A DNA stretch of 64,000 nt from Rhodanobacter soli (lineage in GTDB: Bacteria > Pseudomonadota > Gammaproteobacteria > Xanthomonadales > Rhodanobacteraceae), in the NCBI RefSeq assembly GCF_040548735.1, contig NZ_JBEPSD010000001.1, positions 372,001 through 436,000 on the forward strand. Reading direction: 5' to 3'. Shown piece by piece: positions 35,255 to 42,755 of this stretch. Position numbers and translations under genes: made by a program. The notes beneath the pieces are model-generated. The model was not told the origin of the DNA. It saw only the letters and a list, made by a program, of their open reading frames with translations, and searched no databases. The stretch's first letter is position 1. Every line of letters starts with the position of its first letter.

Positions 35255-36709
35255 CTAGGCAACAGACCCTTTCAACGCCGTCCGCAGTTTCTTCAACACC
35301 ACCGTAATCTCCTCCGCATCGATCACCCCATAGCCGAACGTCACTGCCGGTTCGACGCCGCGCGTCATCGCGTAATCCGCCGTCGCTTCGGCGCCGGCGG
35401 CGAAGCGCAGCACGATCGGCATGATCGTCGGTGCCAGTGCCGGATCGCGGATGCGCGCGGCGAGGTGCAGGCCGGCTTCGGAGGGGATCGGTCGCAGCCA
35501 CTCGCCGAGCGCGCGCTGCAGTCCGTCGAGCAGGGCTTCGCGGCGTTCGGCATAGATCGGCCGCATGTGGCGCACGTGGCGGGCGAGATGGCCGTCGCGG
35601 ATGAAGGCGGCGAGGACGGACTGCGTGATGCTGTCGCAGTGCGAGTCGACACAGTGCTTGACGGTGATCAGTCCGTCGCGCGCCCATGCCGGCGCGACCA
35701 CGAAGCCCTTGCGCAACGAGGGGAACATGCTCTTGGAGAAGGTGCCCACGTAGAACACCAGGGCATCGCGGTCCAGCGTCTGCAGCGCATCGAGTGGGCG
35801 GCCACCGAAACGGAATTCGCCGTCGTAGTCGTCTTCGACGATGACGGCGCGATGGCGGCGTGCGAACTCGAGCAAGGCGCTGCGCCGGCGCAGCGACATC
35901 GCCACGCCGGTGGGCGACTGGTGCGAGGGGGTGACGCTGATGATGCGTACGTCGTCGGGCAAGCGCTCGACGCACAGGCCCTCGTCGTCCACCGGCAGCG
36001 GCACCAGTTGCGCGCCAGCGGCGGCGAACGCGGCGCGCACCGGCGGGTAGCCCGGCTCTTCCACCGCCACCTTCGTCTGTCCAGGCGTGACCAGCAGGCG
36101 GGCGATCAGGTCGAACGCCTGCTGCGCGCCTGAGGTGACGATCACGTCATCGGCCGCGCAGGCCACCGCACGGGCGAACGCGACGTGTTGCGCGATCGCG
36201 TCGCGCAATGCAGGAATGCCTTGCGATGGCGCATAGGCGAATGGCTCGCGCGAGCTTTTGCGCAGCGTCTGCGCCATCAACCGGCGCCAGATGTCGTGCG
36301 GGAAATGTCGATGATCGGGAATGCCGAGGCGGAAATTGCGCTCGGGCAACACGCGTGCGGGCGACGGCGCCATGAACGGCGTGCGCCAGACCGGCGCGAA
36401 ACGCGACTCGTCGATGCCGACGCTGGCCCCGGGCGGTTTCGACGCCCGGCGCCGGGCGAATTCGGCGACTTGCGGCTTCGCGCCCTTGCGCGGAATCAGG
36501 TAGCCCTCGGCGATCAGAAGATCGTAGACGGTGACCACGGTGTTGCGCGCCACGCCCAGCGCCTCGGCGACTTTCCGGGTCGCGGGCAACGGCGCATGGG
36601 CCGGCAGGCGGCCGTCGAGGATGGCCGCGCGCAACTGCCGGTGCAACTCGTGCGCGAGCTTGCCGTGGTGGCGCGGCAGGTTCACGGGAAACGGAAAAAC
36701 TGGCTCCAT
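35255..36709 (-). CDS. MocR/PdxR-type transcription regulator
   Basis: 484 residues. N-terminal GntR winged helix (LHRQLRAAILDGRLPAHAPL, VAEALGVARNTVVTVYDLL) joined to a class I aminotransferase domain. The PLP lysine is in YVGTFSKSMFPSLRKGFVV, and VIVEDDYDGEFRF and TPSHQSPTGVAM fit the fold. Such regulators sense PLP or amino acid adducts. The start is ATG 36709; the frame also has a TTG nine codons earlier. It is divergent from the MBL-fold/cupin pair, which it probably controls. Confidence 0.92.
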   Translation of the reverse strand: MEPVFPFPVNLPRHHGKLAHELHRQLRAAILDGRLPAHAPLPATRKVAEALGVARNTVVTVYDLLIAEGYLIPRKGAKPQVAEFARRRASKPPGASVGIDESRFAPVWRTPFMAPSPARVLPERNFRLGIPDHRHFPHDIWRRLMAQTLRKSSREPFAYAPSQGIPALRDAIAQHVAFARAVACAADDVIVTSGAQQAFDLIARLLVTPGQTKVAVEEPGYPPVRAAFAAAGAQLVPLPVDDEGLCVERLPDDVRIISVTPSHQSPTGVAMSLRRRSALLEFARRHRAVIVEDDYDGEFRFGGRPLDALQTLDRDALVFYVGTFSKSMFPSLRKGFVVAPAWARDGLITVKHCVDSHCDSITQSVLAAFIRDGHLARHVRHMRPIYAERREALLDGLQRALGEWLRPIPSEAGLHLAARIRDPALAPTIMPIVLRFAAGAEATADYAMTRGVEPAVTFGYGVIDAEEITVVLKKLRTALKGSVA

Positions 36710-36724
36710 CGAATATCTCGCGAA

Positions 36725-36741
36725 TGGATCAATCAAGGATC
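36725..36741. promoter_or_regulatory. Direct-repeat candidate operator for the MocR regulator
   Basis: TGGATC (36725-36730) and AGGATC (36736-36741) lie 11 bp apart, one helical turn, in the 88-bp gap between the divergent genes. MocR proteins often bind direct repeats. No promoter could be placed with confidence. Confidence 0.35.
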
Positions 36742-36797
36742 CAGATTACTCCTAGAGTGGACCTCGAAGCGACGCTCGATTCCAAGGAGACCAGGCC

Positions 36798-37595
36798 ATG
36801 ACGATGTCGATCTGCGAGACCTGCGGCACCCAGTACCCGGATACACCCAGCCACTGCCCGGTGTGCGAGGACGAGCGCCAGTACGTCGGCGCGAACGGCC
36901 AGACCTGGACGACCCACGAGGCCCTGAAGGCCACCCACGCGCTGCGCATGCAGGACGAGGCCGGTGTGCTCGGCATCGGGCTGGCGCCCGATTTCGCGAT
37001 CAACCAGCGCGCGCTGTACCTGCCCACGGACGCGGGCAACATCCTGTGGGAAGCCTTGAGCCTGGTCACCGACGAGGCGGTCACCGAGCTGAAGGCGCGC
37101 GGCGGCGTGGACATGATCGCGATCTCGCACCCGCATTTCTACGCATCGATGCTGGAATGGAGCGAGGCATTCGGCAACGTGCCGATCCTGCTGCACGAGG
37201 CGGACCGCGACTGGGTACGTCGGCCGTCGCCCAACATCCGGTTCTGGCACGGCGACACGCACCGCTTGTCCGACGCGGTGACGCTGATCCGCAACGGCGG
37301 CCATTTCCCCGGCAGTACCGCGCTGCACTGGAAGGACGGCCCGCGCGCCGGCGGCGCGCTGTTCTCGGGCGACACGCCGCAAGTGGCGAGCGACCGCCGC
37401 CACGTCGGCTTCATGTACAGCTATCCCAATTACATGCCGATGCGGCCCGACGCCGTGCGCGGCATGCAGGCGCGCCTCGCGGGCTACGCGTTCGAGGACG
37501 TCTATGGCTACACCTGGGGCCGCAACATCATCGGCGGCGGTCGCGCCGCCGTCGACGCCTCGTTCGAACGCCATCTCGCCGCGCTGGCCGCCTGA
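36798..37595 (+). CDS. MBL-fold protein with N-terminal zinc ribbon and altered metal motif
   Basis: 265 residues. Cysteines 6, 9, 20 and 23 form a small zinc-ribbon-like N-terminus. The MBL metal motif reads SHPHFYAS (His111 and His113) where most family members have HxHxDH, so the Asp and third His are replaced. Later GGHFPGST, SGDTPQV and a C-terminal YGYTWGRNI segment fit the fold. AAGGAGA precedes the ATG. It is 38 bases upstream of the cupin gene and probably co-transcribed with it. Function unknown. Confidence 0.85.
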   Translation: MTMSICETCGTQYPDTPSHCPVCEDERQYVGANGQTWTTHEALKATHALRMQDEAGVLGIGLAPDFAINQRALYLPTDAGNILWEALSLVTDEAVTELKARGGVDMIAISHPHFYASMLEWSEAFGNVPILLHEADRDWVRRPSPNIRFWHGDTHRLSDAVTLIRNGGHFPGSTALHWKDGPRAGGALFSGDTPQVASDRRHVGFMYSYPNYMPMRPDAVRGMQARLAGYAFEDVYGYTWGRNIIGGGRAAVDASFERHLAALAA

Positions 37596-37633
37596 TCGCG
37601 CGTCCCATCCGTCCATTGAAGGAGTCCGCCCGC

Positions 37634-38098
37634 ATGACCACCACCCGCCTGCACGACTACCTGCCCGCCCGCTTCAACACCGCGGCCGAACGGCAATGGA
37701 TCCCGTCCGCGACACCGGGTAAATCCTCCAGCCCGCTGCGCTTCTTCGCCGACGACCGCGGCTTCGTGGAGCTGCTGCGCATGGAACCCGGCGTGGTGAT
37801 GCCGCTGCATCGCCACAGCGGCGAGATCCATGCGTACAACCTCAGCGGCACGCGCAAGCTGTGCACCGGCGAGCTGATCGGTCCGGGCGACTATGTCTAT
37901 GAGCCGCCGGGCAACACCGACTGGTGGAAGATCGTCGGCGACGAAACGATGCTGGCGCTGGTGATCGTGATGGGCACAGTCGAGTTCCTCGGCCCCGGCG
38001 GCGTGGTGACCGGCCGCGCCTCGGCCAGCACCCAGCTGGCCGACTACGAACGCTACTGCCGCGAGCATGGGCTGGCGATCCAGGACCTGCTGGACTGA
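37634..38098 (+). CDS. Cupin-domain protein (2,4'-dihydroxyacetophenone dioxygenase-like)
   Basis: 154 residues. Cupin motif 1 reads MPLHRHSGEIHAYNLSG, with three histidines and a glutamate as likely metal ligands; motif 2 is GPGDYVYEPPGNTDWWK. Resembles dihydroxyacetophenone dioxygenase and ChrR-type cupins. AAGGAG lies upstream. It follows the MBL-fold gene, suggesting a two-gene pathway under the MocR regulator. The actual substrate is not evident. Confidence 0.85.
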   Translation: MTTTRLHDYLPARFNTAAERQWIPSATPGKSSSPLRFFADDRGFVELLRMEPGVVMPLHRHSGEIHAYNLSGTRKLCTGELIGPGDYVYEPPGNTDWWKIVGDETMLALVIVMGTVEFLGPGGVVTGRASASTQLADYERYCREHGLAIQDLLD

Positions 38099-38118
38099 TC
38101 GCGGCGACGTCAGGCGGC

Positions 38119-38499
38119 TCAGGCCGAAGTTGGCCGACGCCTGGTGGCCGCAGCCGGCCGCTTGCCCGGGACGCACTTGGCCGTGGCGGTCGAGCAGGTG
38201 CCGGCGGACTGGCTGCAGCAGTGATCGGTCAGGTAGCCGATCAAATCATTCATCGCCTCGATCACCGGCGCGTAGTAGATGAAGCGCCCGCTCTGCCGGC
38301 TGCTCACCAGGCCCGCGTGCGACAGCTCCTTCAAGTGGAAGGACAGCGTGGCGTTGGGCAGACCCAGCTTCTCCGCGATCGCGCTGGCCGCCAGTCCTTC
38401 CGGCGCATGCTCGATCAGCAGCCGATAGACCGCCAGCCGCGACTCCTGGGCGAGCGCGGCGAGAATCGTGATGGCTTGCTTGTTCTGCATGGCGGGCAA
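38119..38499 (-). CDS. arsR: ArsR-family arsenic-responsive repressor
   Basis: 126 residues. Winged helix with LAQESRLAVYRLLIEHAPEG and the recognition helix LPNATLSFHLKELSHAGLV. The C-terminal tail carries a cluster of cysteines (DHCCSQSAGTC and a later C), a likely As(III) site in place of the ELCVCDL type. Last gene of the arsC-acr3-arsR run, 12 bases after acr3. Starts at ATG 38499 or three codons later. Confidence 0.92.
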   Translation of the reverse strand: MPAMQNKQAITILAALAQESRLAVYRLLIEHAPEGLAASAIAEKLGLPNATLSFHLKELSHAGLVSSRQSGRFIYYAPVIEAMNDLIGYLTDHCCSQSAGTCSTATAKCVPGKRPAAATRRRPTSA

Positions 38500-38511
38500 C
38501 GCTCCAACTTG

Positions 38512-39591
38512 TTACGGCGATTCATACCAGCGTTTGCTGCGATTGACGATGCGCACCACCGACAGCATCACCGGCACCTCGATCAGCACGCCCACCACGG
38601 TCGCCAGCGCCGCACCGGAATGCACGCCGAACAGGCCCACCGCGGTGGCCACGGCCAGCTCGAAGAAGTTGCTGGCGCCGATCAGCGCCGAGGGGCCGGC
38701 CACGCAGTGCGGCACGCCGAAACGGCGATTGAGCCAGTACGCCAGGCCGGCATTGAAATACACCTGGATCAGGATCGGCACCGCCAGCAGCGCGATGATC
38801 GCCGGCTGCGCGATGATCTGCCGGCCCTGGAAACCGAACAGCAGCACGAGGGTGGCCAGCAGCGCGAACAGCGACGCCGGCCCGAGTTGCTGCAGCAGCT
38901 TCTGCAAGCGCGCCGAGCCGCCGTGCGCAAGCACCCGGCGCCGCAGCAGCACGCTGAGCACCACCGGCACCACGATGTACAGCAGCACCGACAGCAGCAG
39001 CGTGTTCCACGGCACCGTGATCGAGGAGATGCCCAGCAGCAGCGCCACGATCGGCGCGAACGCCACCACCATGATGGCGTCGTTCAAGGCGACCTGGCTC
39101 AGCGTGAATGCCGGTTCGCCGTTGCACAGGTTGCTCCACACGAACACCATCGCCGTGCACGGCGCGGCGGCCAGCAGGATCAGGCCGGCGATATAGGAGT
39201 CGAGCTGTGCGGCCGGCAGCTGGCCGGCGAAGAGGTGGCGGATGAAGATCCATCCCAGCAGCGCCATCGAGAACGGCTTCACTGCCCAGTTGATGAAGAG
39301 CGTGACGCCGATGCCCTTCCACTGGCGGCGCACGCCGCCGAGTGCGCCGAAGTCGATCTTCAGCAGCATCGGGATGATCATCAGCCAGATCAGCACGGCG
39401 ACCGGCAGGTTCACCTGGGCCACCTGCATGCCGCCCAGCGCCTCGAAACTGTCGGGAAGCAGGTGGCCCAGCAGCGTGCCGGCCACGATGCACAGCAGCA
39501 CCCAGAGGGTGAGCCAACGCTCGAAGAAGCCGATGCGGGCACCCTCCGAGGAAACCGCACAAGCGGTCAGTTCTGCGGATGCCTGGCTCAT
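38512..39591 (-). CDS. acr3: Arsenite efflux transporter ACR3
   Basis: Arsenite/H+ exporter of the BART superfamily. 359 residues with about ten membrane helices. The family landmark LAAAPCTAMVFVWSNLCNGE contains the functional cysteine, and ALNDAIMVVAFAPIV and SALIGASNFFELAVATAVGL lie in later helices. The ATG at 39591 overlaps the arsC stop (ATGA); the longer upstream frame is antisense noise. Confidence 0.95.
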   Translation of the reverse strand: MSQASAELTACAVSSEGARIGFFERWLTLWVLLCIVAGTLLGHLLPDSFEALGGMQVAQVNLPVAVLIWLMIIPMLLKIDFGALGGVRRQWKGIGVTLFINWAVKPFSMALLGWIFIRHLFAGQLPAAQLDSYIAGLILLAAAPCTAMVFVWSNLCNGEPAFTLSQVALNDAIMVVAFAPIVALLLGISSITVPWNTLLLSVLLYIVVPVVLSVLLRRRVLAHGGSARLQKLLQQLGPASLFALLATLVLLFGFQGRQIIAQPAIIALLAVPILIQVYFNAGLAYWLNRRFGVPHCVAGPSALIGASNFFELAVATAVGLFGVHSGAALATVVGVLIEVPVMLSVVRIVNRSKRWYESP

Positions 39592-40094
39592 GCGTCGGCT
39601 TCTTCGTCGGTGATGCTGCCGATGTGATCGAGCGCCTGTTTCAGCTCGTCGCGCCCCATCGTTTCCACCGGCAGCTTCAGCAGCGCCGTGATGCGATACA
39701 GGATCAGCGTGTGGGCACGCCGGAACGCCGCGATCGCGGCGCCCGCGCCCTGCGCCGCGGCCGGATCGGGCAGGCCCCAGTGACTTTTCACGAAGTCGCC
39801 GAACAGCACCGGGCAGGTCTCGTTCGCGGCGTTGTCGCAAACCGTGATCACGATATCCAGCGGCGGCGCGCCCGCTCCGGTGAAGCGGTCCCACGACTTG
39901 CTGCTGAGTCCCTCCGTGGCGATGCCCAGGGCCTTGAGCTCCTCGATCGCATAGGGATTGACGCGCCCGGTCGGCTGGCTGCCGGCGCTGAATGCCTCGA
40001 AGCGTCCCTTGCCCAGATGGTTGAGAGTGGCCTCGGACAGGATGCTGCGGGCCGAGTTGCCGGTGCAGATGAACAGGACGCGGCACGGGTGCAT
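39588..40094 (-). CDS. arsC: Arsenate reductase, low-molecular-weight phosphatase type
   Basis: Reduces arsenate to arsenite for export by ACR3. 168 residues. P-loop [10 protein letters not shown] with nucleophile Cys10, then Cys86 and Cys94 in [16 protein letters not shown], the relay of thioredoxin-coupled ArsC, and [11 protein letters not shown] 40094 has GGAG six bases upstream. First gene of the operon arsC-acr3-arsR, divergent from arsH. Confidence 0.95.
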   Translation of the reverse strand: MHPCRVLFICTGNSARSILSEATLNHLGKGRFEAFSAGSQPTGRVNPYAIEELKALGIATEGLSSKSWDRFTGAGAPPLDIVITVCDNAANETCPVLFGDFVKSHWGLPDPAAAQGAGAAIAAFRRAHTLILYRITALLKLPVETMGRDELKQALDHIGSITDEEADA

Positions 40095-40168
40095 GGCGGC
40101 GGCTCCGGATTGGTTTCTATATTTCCATAATGATAGAATCATCAAACCAAAGCAACAGGAACCGCGCC
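40095..40168. promoter_or_regulatory. arsC/arsH divergent regulatory region with ArsR-like palindrome
   Basis: The short region between arsC and arsH is AT-rich against its surroundings. It contains ATGAT-AGA-ATCAT (40130-40142), a 13-bp palindrome plausible as an ArsR site. The palindrome covers the first possible ATG of arsH, which argues for the downstream GTG start. Confidence 0.5.
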
Positions 40169-40969
40169 GTGCCGATCCAGGATCTGCCCCATATCGCCAC
40201 CGAAGTGCTGGACACCCCCAGCCTGGCCAAGCTGGCCTTGCCGGCCGACGCCGGGCACCCGCCGCGCATCCTGATCCTGTACGGCTCGCTGCGCCCGCAA
40301 TCGTTCAGCCGCAAGCTGGCGCTGGAAGCCGAGCGCATCCTGCGCCAGTTCGGCGCCGAGACGCGGGTGTTCGACCCGCACGAACTGCCCCTTCTGGACA
40401 GCGTGCCGGCCAGTCATCCCAAGGTGCAGGAACTGCGCGCGCTGTCGCTGTGGTCCGAAGGCCAGGTCTGGATCAGCCCCGAGCGGCACGGCGCGGTGAC
40501 CGGCGTGTTCAAGAACCAGATCGACTGGCTGCCGCTGGAAGACGGCAGCGTGCGGCCCACGCAGGGGCGCACGCTCGCCGTGATGCAGGTCAGCGGAGGC
40601 TCGCAGTCGTTCAACGTGGTGAACGCGTTGCGCGTGCTGGGCCGCTGGATGCGCATGGTGACCATCCCGAATCAGTCTTCAGTGGCCAAGGCCTGGCAGG
40701 AGTTCAACGACGACGGCCGGATGAAGCCGTCGCCGTTCTACGACCGCGTGGTGGACGTCATGGAAGAGCTGTTCAAGTTCACCCTGATGGTGCGCGGCCG
40801 CAGCGACTACCTGGTCGACCGCTACAGCGAGCGCAAGGGCGCCGCGGCGGCACGTGCGCTGGCGGCCGCGGCCGGCGTGACGGAAGACATGCCGGCGACG
40901 GCGAAAGGCGTCGCGAAAACCACGGCCGCCGCAGGCAAGCCAAGCTGCTGCGCCGGCGCAGCGTGCTGA
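40169..40969 (+). CDS. arsH: ArsH, NADPH-dependent FMN reductase/organoarsenical oxidase
   Basis: Detoxifies trivalent organoarsenicals and reduces flavin. About 266 residues from GTG 40169, chosen because CAGGAA lies eight bases before it; an ATG 13 codons upstream has no ribosome site. FMN-binding [20 protein letters not shown] and the ArsH signature [20 protein letters not shown] are clear. The C-terminus ends SCCAGAAC, a cysteine tail. Divergent from arsC. Confidence 0.94.
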   Translation: MPIQDLPHIATEVLDTPSLAKLALPADAGHPPRILILYGSLRPQSFSRKLALEAERILRQFGAETRVFDPHELPLLDSVPASHPKVQELRALSLWSEGQVWISPERHGAVTGVFKNQIDWLPLEDGSVRPTQGRTLAVMQVSGGSQSFNVVNALRVLGRWMRMVTIPNQSSVAKAWQEFNDDGRMKPSPFYDRVVDVMEELFKFTLMVRGRSDYLVDRYSERKGAAAARALAAAAGVTEDMPATAKGVAKTTAAAGKPSCCAGAAC

Positions 40970-41021
40970 GGCGCGGCGCCATCTGCACCGACCCTGACGA
41001 GTCAGGCCACGTGGTTGCGCC

Positions 41022-42137
41022 CTACGCCGTCAGCCGCACCGGCGTGCCCAGCGGTCGTACCGGCCGCCGTGCACTGGCGGTGGTGATCGCGGCGTACCAG
41101 TTGGTGAACGGCAGATGTTCGGGAGCCTCGCTGATGTCCGCCCAGACCTGTCCGGCAAGATCGAGGAAGCGCGGGTAGCGTTCGCGTTTCCAGCGAGCTG
41201 CCTGCTCGCGGAATGGGCCGAGATCGAGATGGGCAATCGCGTAACCGGCGCCGAAGCCGTGCTGGACCGGCACCACCCAGCCATCCTCCTGCACCACCAG
41301 CGGCGAGACCAGTGCAGCGAGCGGGCTGCCGCCCGCCACGTCCGCCGCGGGCGCGGGGCCGGCAAAGGCGCGGCAAGGTTCGCGGGCGATCAGCTGGCGA
41401 TCGGCTACGTCGTACTGAAGCGTCAGCCGACCCTGATACTGCCGCTGCAGCCGCGCCACCTCGAGAAAGCCATACGACAACTCCAAATCATCCGGCGGCT
41501 GCAGTTCGTAATCGCGGGCGCGGCCGACCTGTTCAAGCGGATGGATCTGCAGCAGGCGCGCGCCCTCGGCACAGGCAAAGCCGGTGACCCAGTCCAGTTC
41601 GGGCAGGTTGTCCAGGGTCAGCGTGAAGATGAAACCGAACGGCACGCCCGCCGCGCGCACCAGGTCGAGCTTCGCGCGCATCTGCTCGAACGCATGTGCG
41701 CGGTTGCGCATGCGGTTGTGGCTTTCGGGCACGCCATCCAGGCTGATCGCCAGCAGGCCCAGATGCGGCGCCAGCTGCGCCAGCCGACTGGCGCTGAGCA
41801 GCAGGCCGTTGCTGGTGACCGAGGTGGCGAAGCCCAGCGCGCGCGCCGACGCCAGCAATCGCGGTAGCGGCTTCCAGGTCAGCGGCTCGCCGCCGGACAG
41901 GCCGATCGCGTTGTAGCCTTCATCGGCCGCGTCGGCCAGGAAGCGCTCCAGCACTTCCACCGACAACTCGCCCTTCTGTTCCGGCCCGGAGACCGAGTAG
42001 CAGTGCCGGCAACGCAGATTGCAGCGCAGCGTGGGATGGATCTGGATGACGTTGACGACGTCGCCGGTCGGGCCCATGGCGTTCTCGCAGCAAGACAGGA
42101 CGGCGGCCGGACGATTCCGCCCGGCCGTGGATTGCAC
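41022..42137 (-). CDS. Radical SAM enzyme, unassigned subfamily
   Basis: 371 residues. The [4Fe-4S]/SAM motif CNLRCRHC (CxxxCxxC) is at about 39-46, with SGGEPL and TSNGLLLS in the TIM-barrel as in MoaA/PqqE-type enzymes. The C-terminal third has too few cysteines for a SPASM or Twitch cluster. The start is GTG 42137 with GAGG seven bases upstream. It lies nine bases after a 110-residue unknown gene and the two look co-translated. Possible maturase of a peptide or small protein; substrate unknown. Confidence 0.88.
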   Translation of the reverse strand: MQSTAGRNRPAAVLSCCENAMGPTGDVVNVIQIHPTLRCNLRCRHCYSVSGPEQKGELSVEVLERFLADAADEGYNAIGLSGGEPLTWKPLPRLLASARALGFATSVTSNGLLLSASRLAQLAPHLGLLAISLDGVPESHNRMRNRAHAFEQMRAKLDLVRAAGVPFGFIFTLTLDNLPELDWVTGFACAEGARLLQIHPLEQVGRARDYELQPPDDLELSYGFLEVARLQRQYQGRLTLQYDVADRQLIAREPCRAFAGPAPAADVAGGSPLAALVSPLVVQEDGWVVPVQHGFGAGYAIAHLDLGPFREQAARWKRERYPRFLDLAGQVWADISEAPEHLPFTNWYAAITTASARRPVRPLGTPVRLTA

Positions 42138-42146
42138 TGACCGGCC

Positions 42147-42479
42147 TCAGCGACCGGCGTTGCGTATGTCGACTTCGACCCGGTACCACTCCGGCACCGG
42201 GATGCCATACGGGAAGCAATACGCGGTGACCTGCATCGCGGGGCCGTTCAGCCGCATCAGCTGGCTGACCACGGGGCCGAGTTGCTTGGTATTGACCTCC
42301 AGCTGTGCCTGGATCAGGTCGATCGCCGGCTGCCCGTACTTCCACCACCACTTCACTTCATAATCGCTGCGCGCCATGCCGAGAGCCTTGGCGATGCCGG
42401 CGTGGTCGTGCGGCTTGAGCGTGAACAGTTTGGCCGAGCCTCTGCTCGCGCTGCTTGCGGTCTTGCGGGTCGTGGCCAT
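42147..42479 (-). CDS. Unknown 110-residue protein paired with radical SAM enzyme
   Basis: 110 residues from ATG 42479, preceded by AGGAGG. A basic, Ser/Thr-rich N-terminus (MATTRKTASSASRGSAKLF) is followed by a compact region. Striking stretches are VKWWWKYGQPAIDLIQ and QVTAYCFPYGIPVPEWYRVE near the C-terminus, with one cysteine. No membrane segment. I do not recognise a family. It may be a substrate/precursor or a small partner protein of the radical SAM enzyme encoded nine bases downstream. Confidence 0.8.
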   Translation of the reverse strand: MATTRKTASSASRGSAKLFTLKPHDHAGIAKALGMARSDYEVKWWWKYGQPAIDLIQAQLEVNTKQLGPVVSQLMRLNGPAMQVTAYCFPYGIPVPEWYRVEVDIRNAGR

Positions 42480-42755
42480 GAGGAAAAGCCTCCTGCGCTG
42501 GATTGCCGGTTGTCCGGACGATGACGGGGATCGACGCCAGCGGAACCCGGCGGCCTGCCTGCCGCCCGGCGCCGATCGGCCCGTGCCCAATCTCAGCAAG
42601 TGACGTGCCAGCGCCCGGCAACGGCAGGAGTGCGCTGCAGCGCGCGCAAGATGAACGGCCATGCACGGAACCGGGGCTGAAATGACCCGACATGGCTGCC
42701 CGCCGGGTCACGCGATACCCACCACGGAACGACGCTCCAGTACCTGCGCCGCTGA

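Noticed and set aside
41022-42137. Radical SAM gene as part of an arsenic (ArsL/ArsS) pathway because arsH is next door
   Set aside because: It is convergent with arsH and paired with a different small gene; no arsM or cysteine-rich ArsS features seen.
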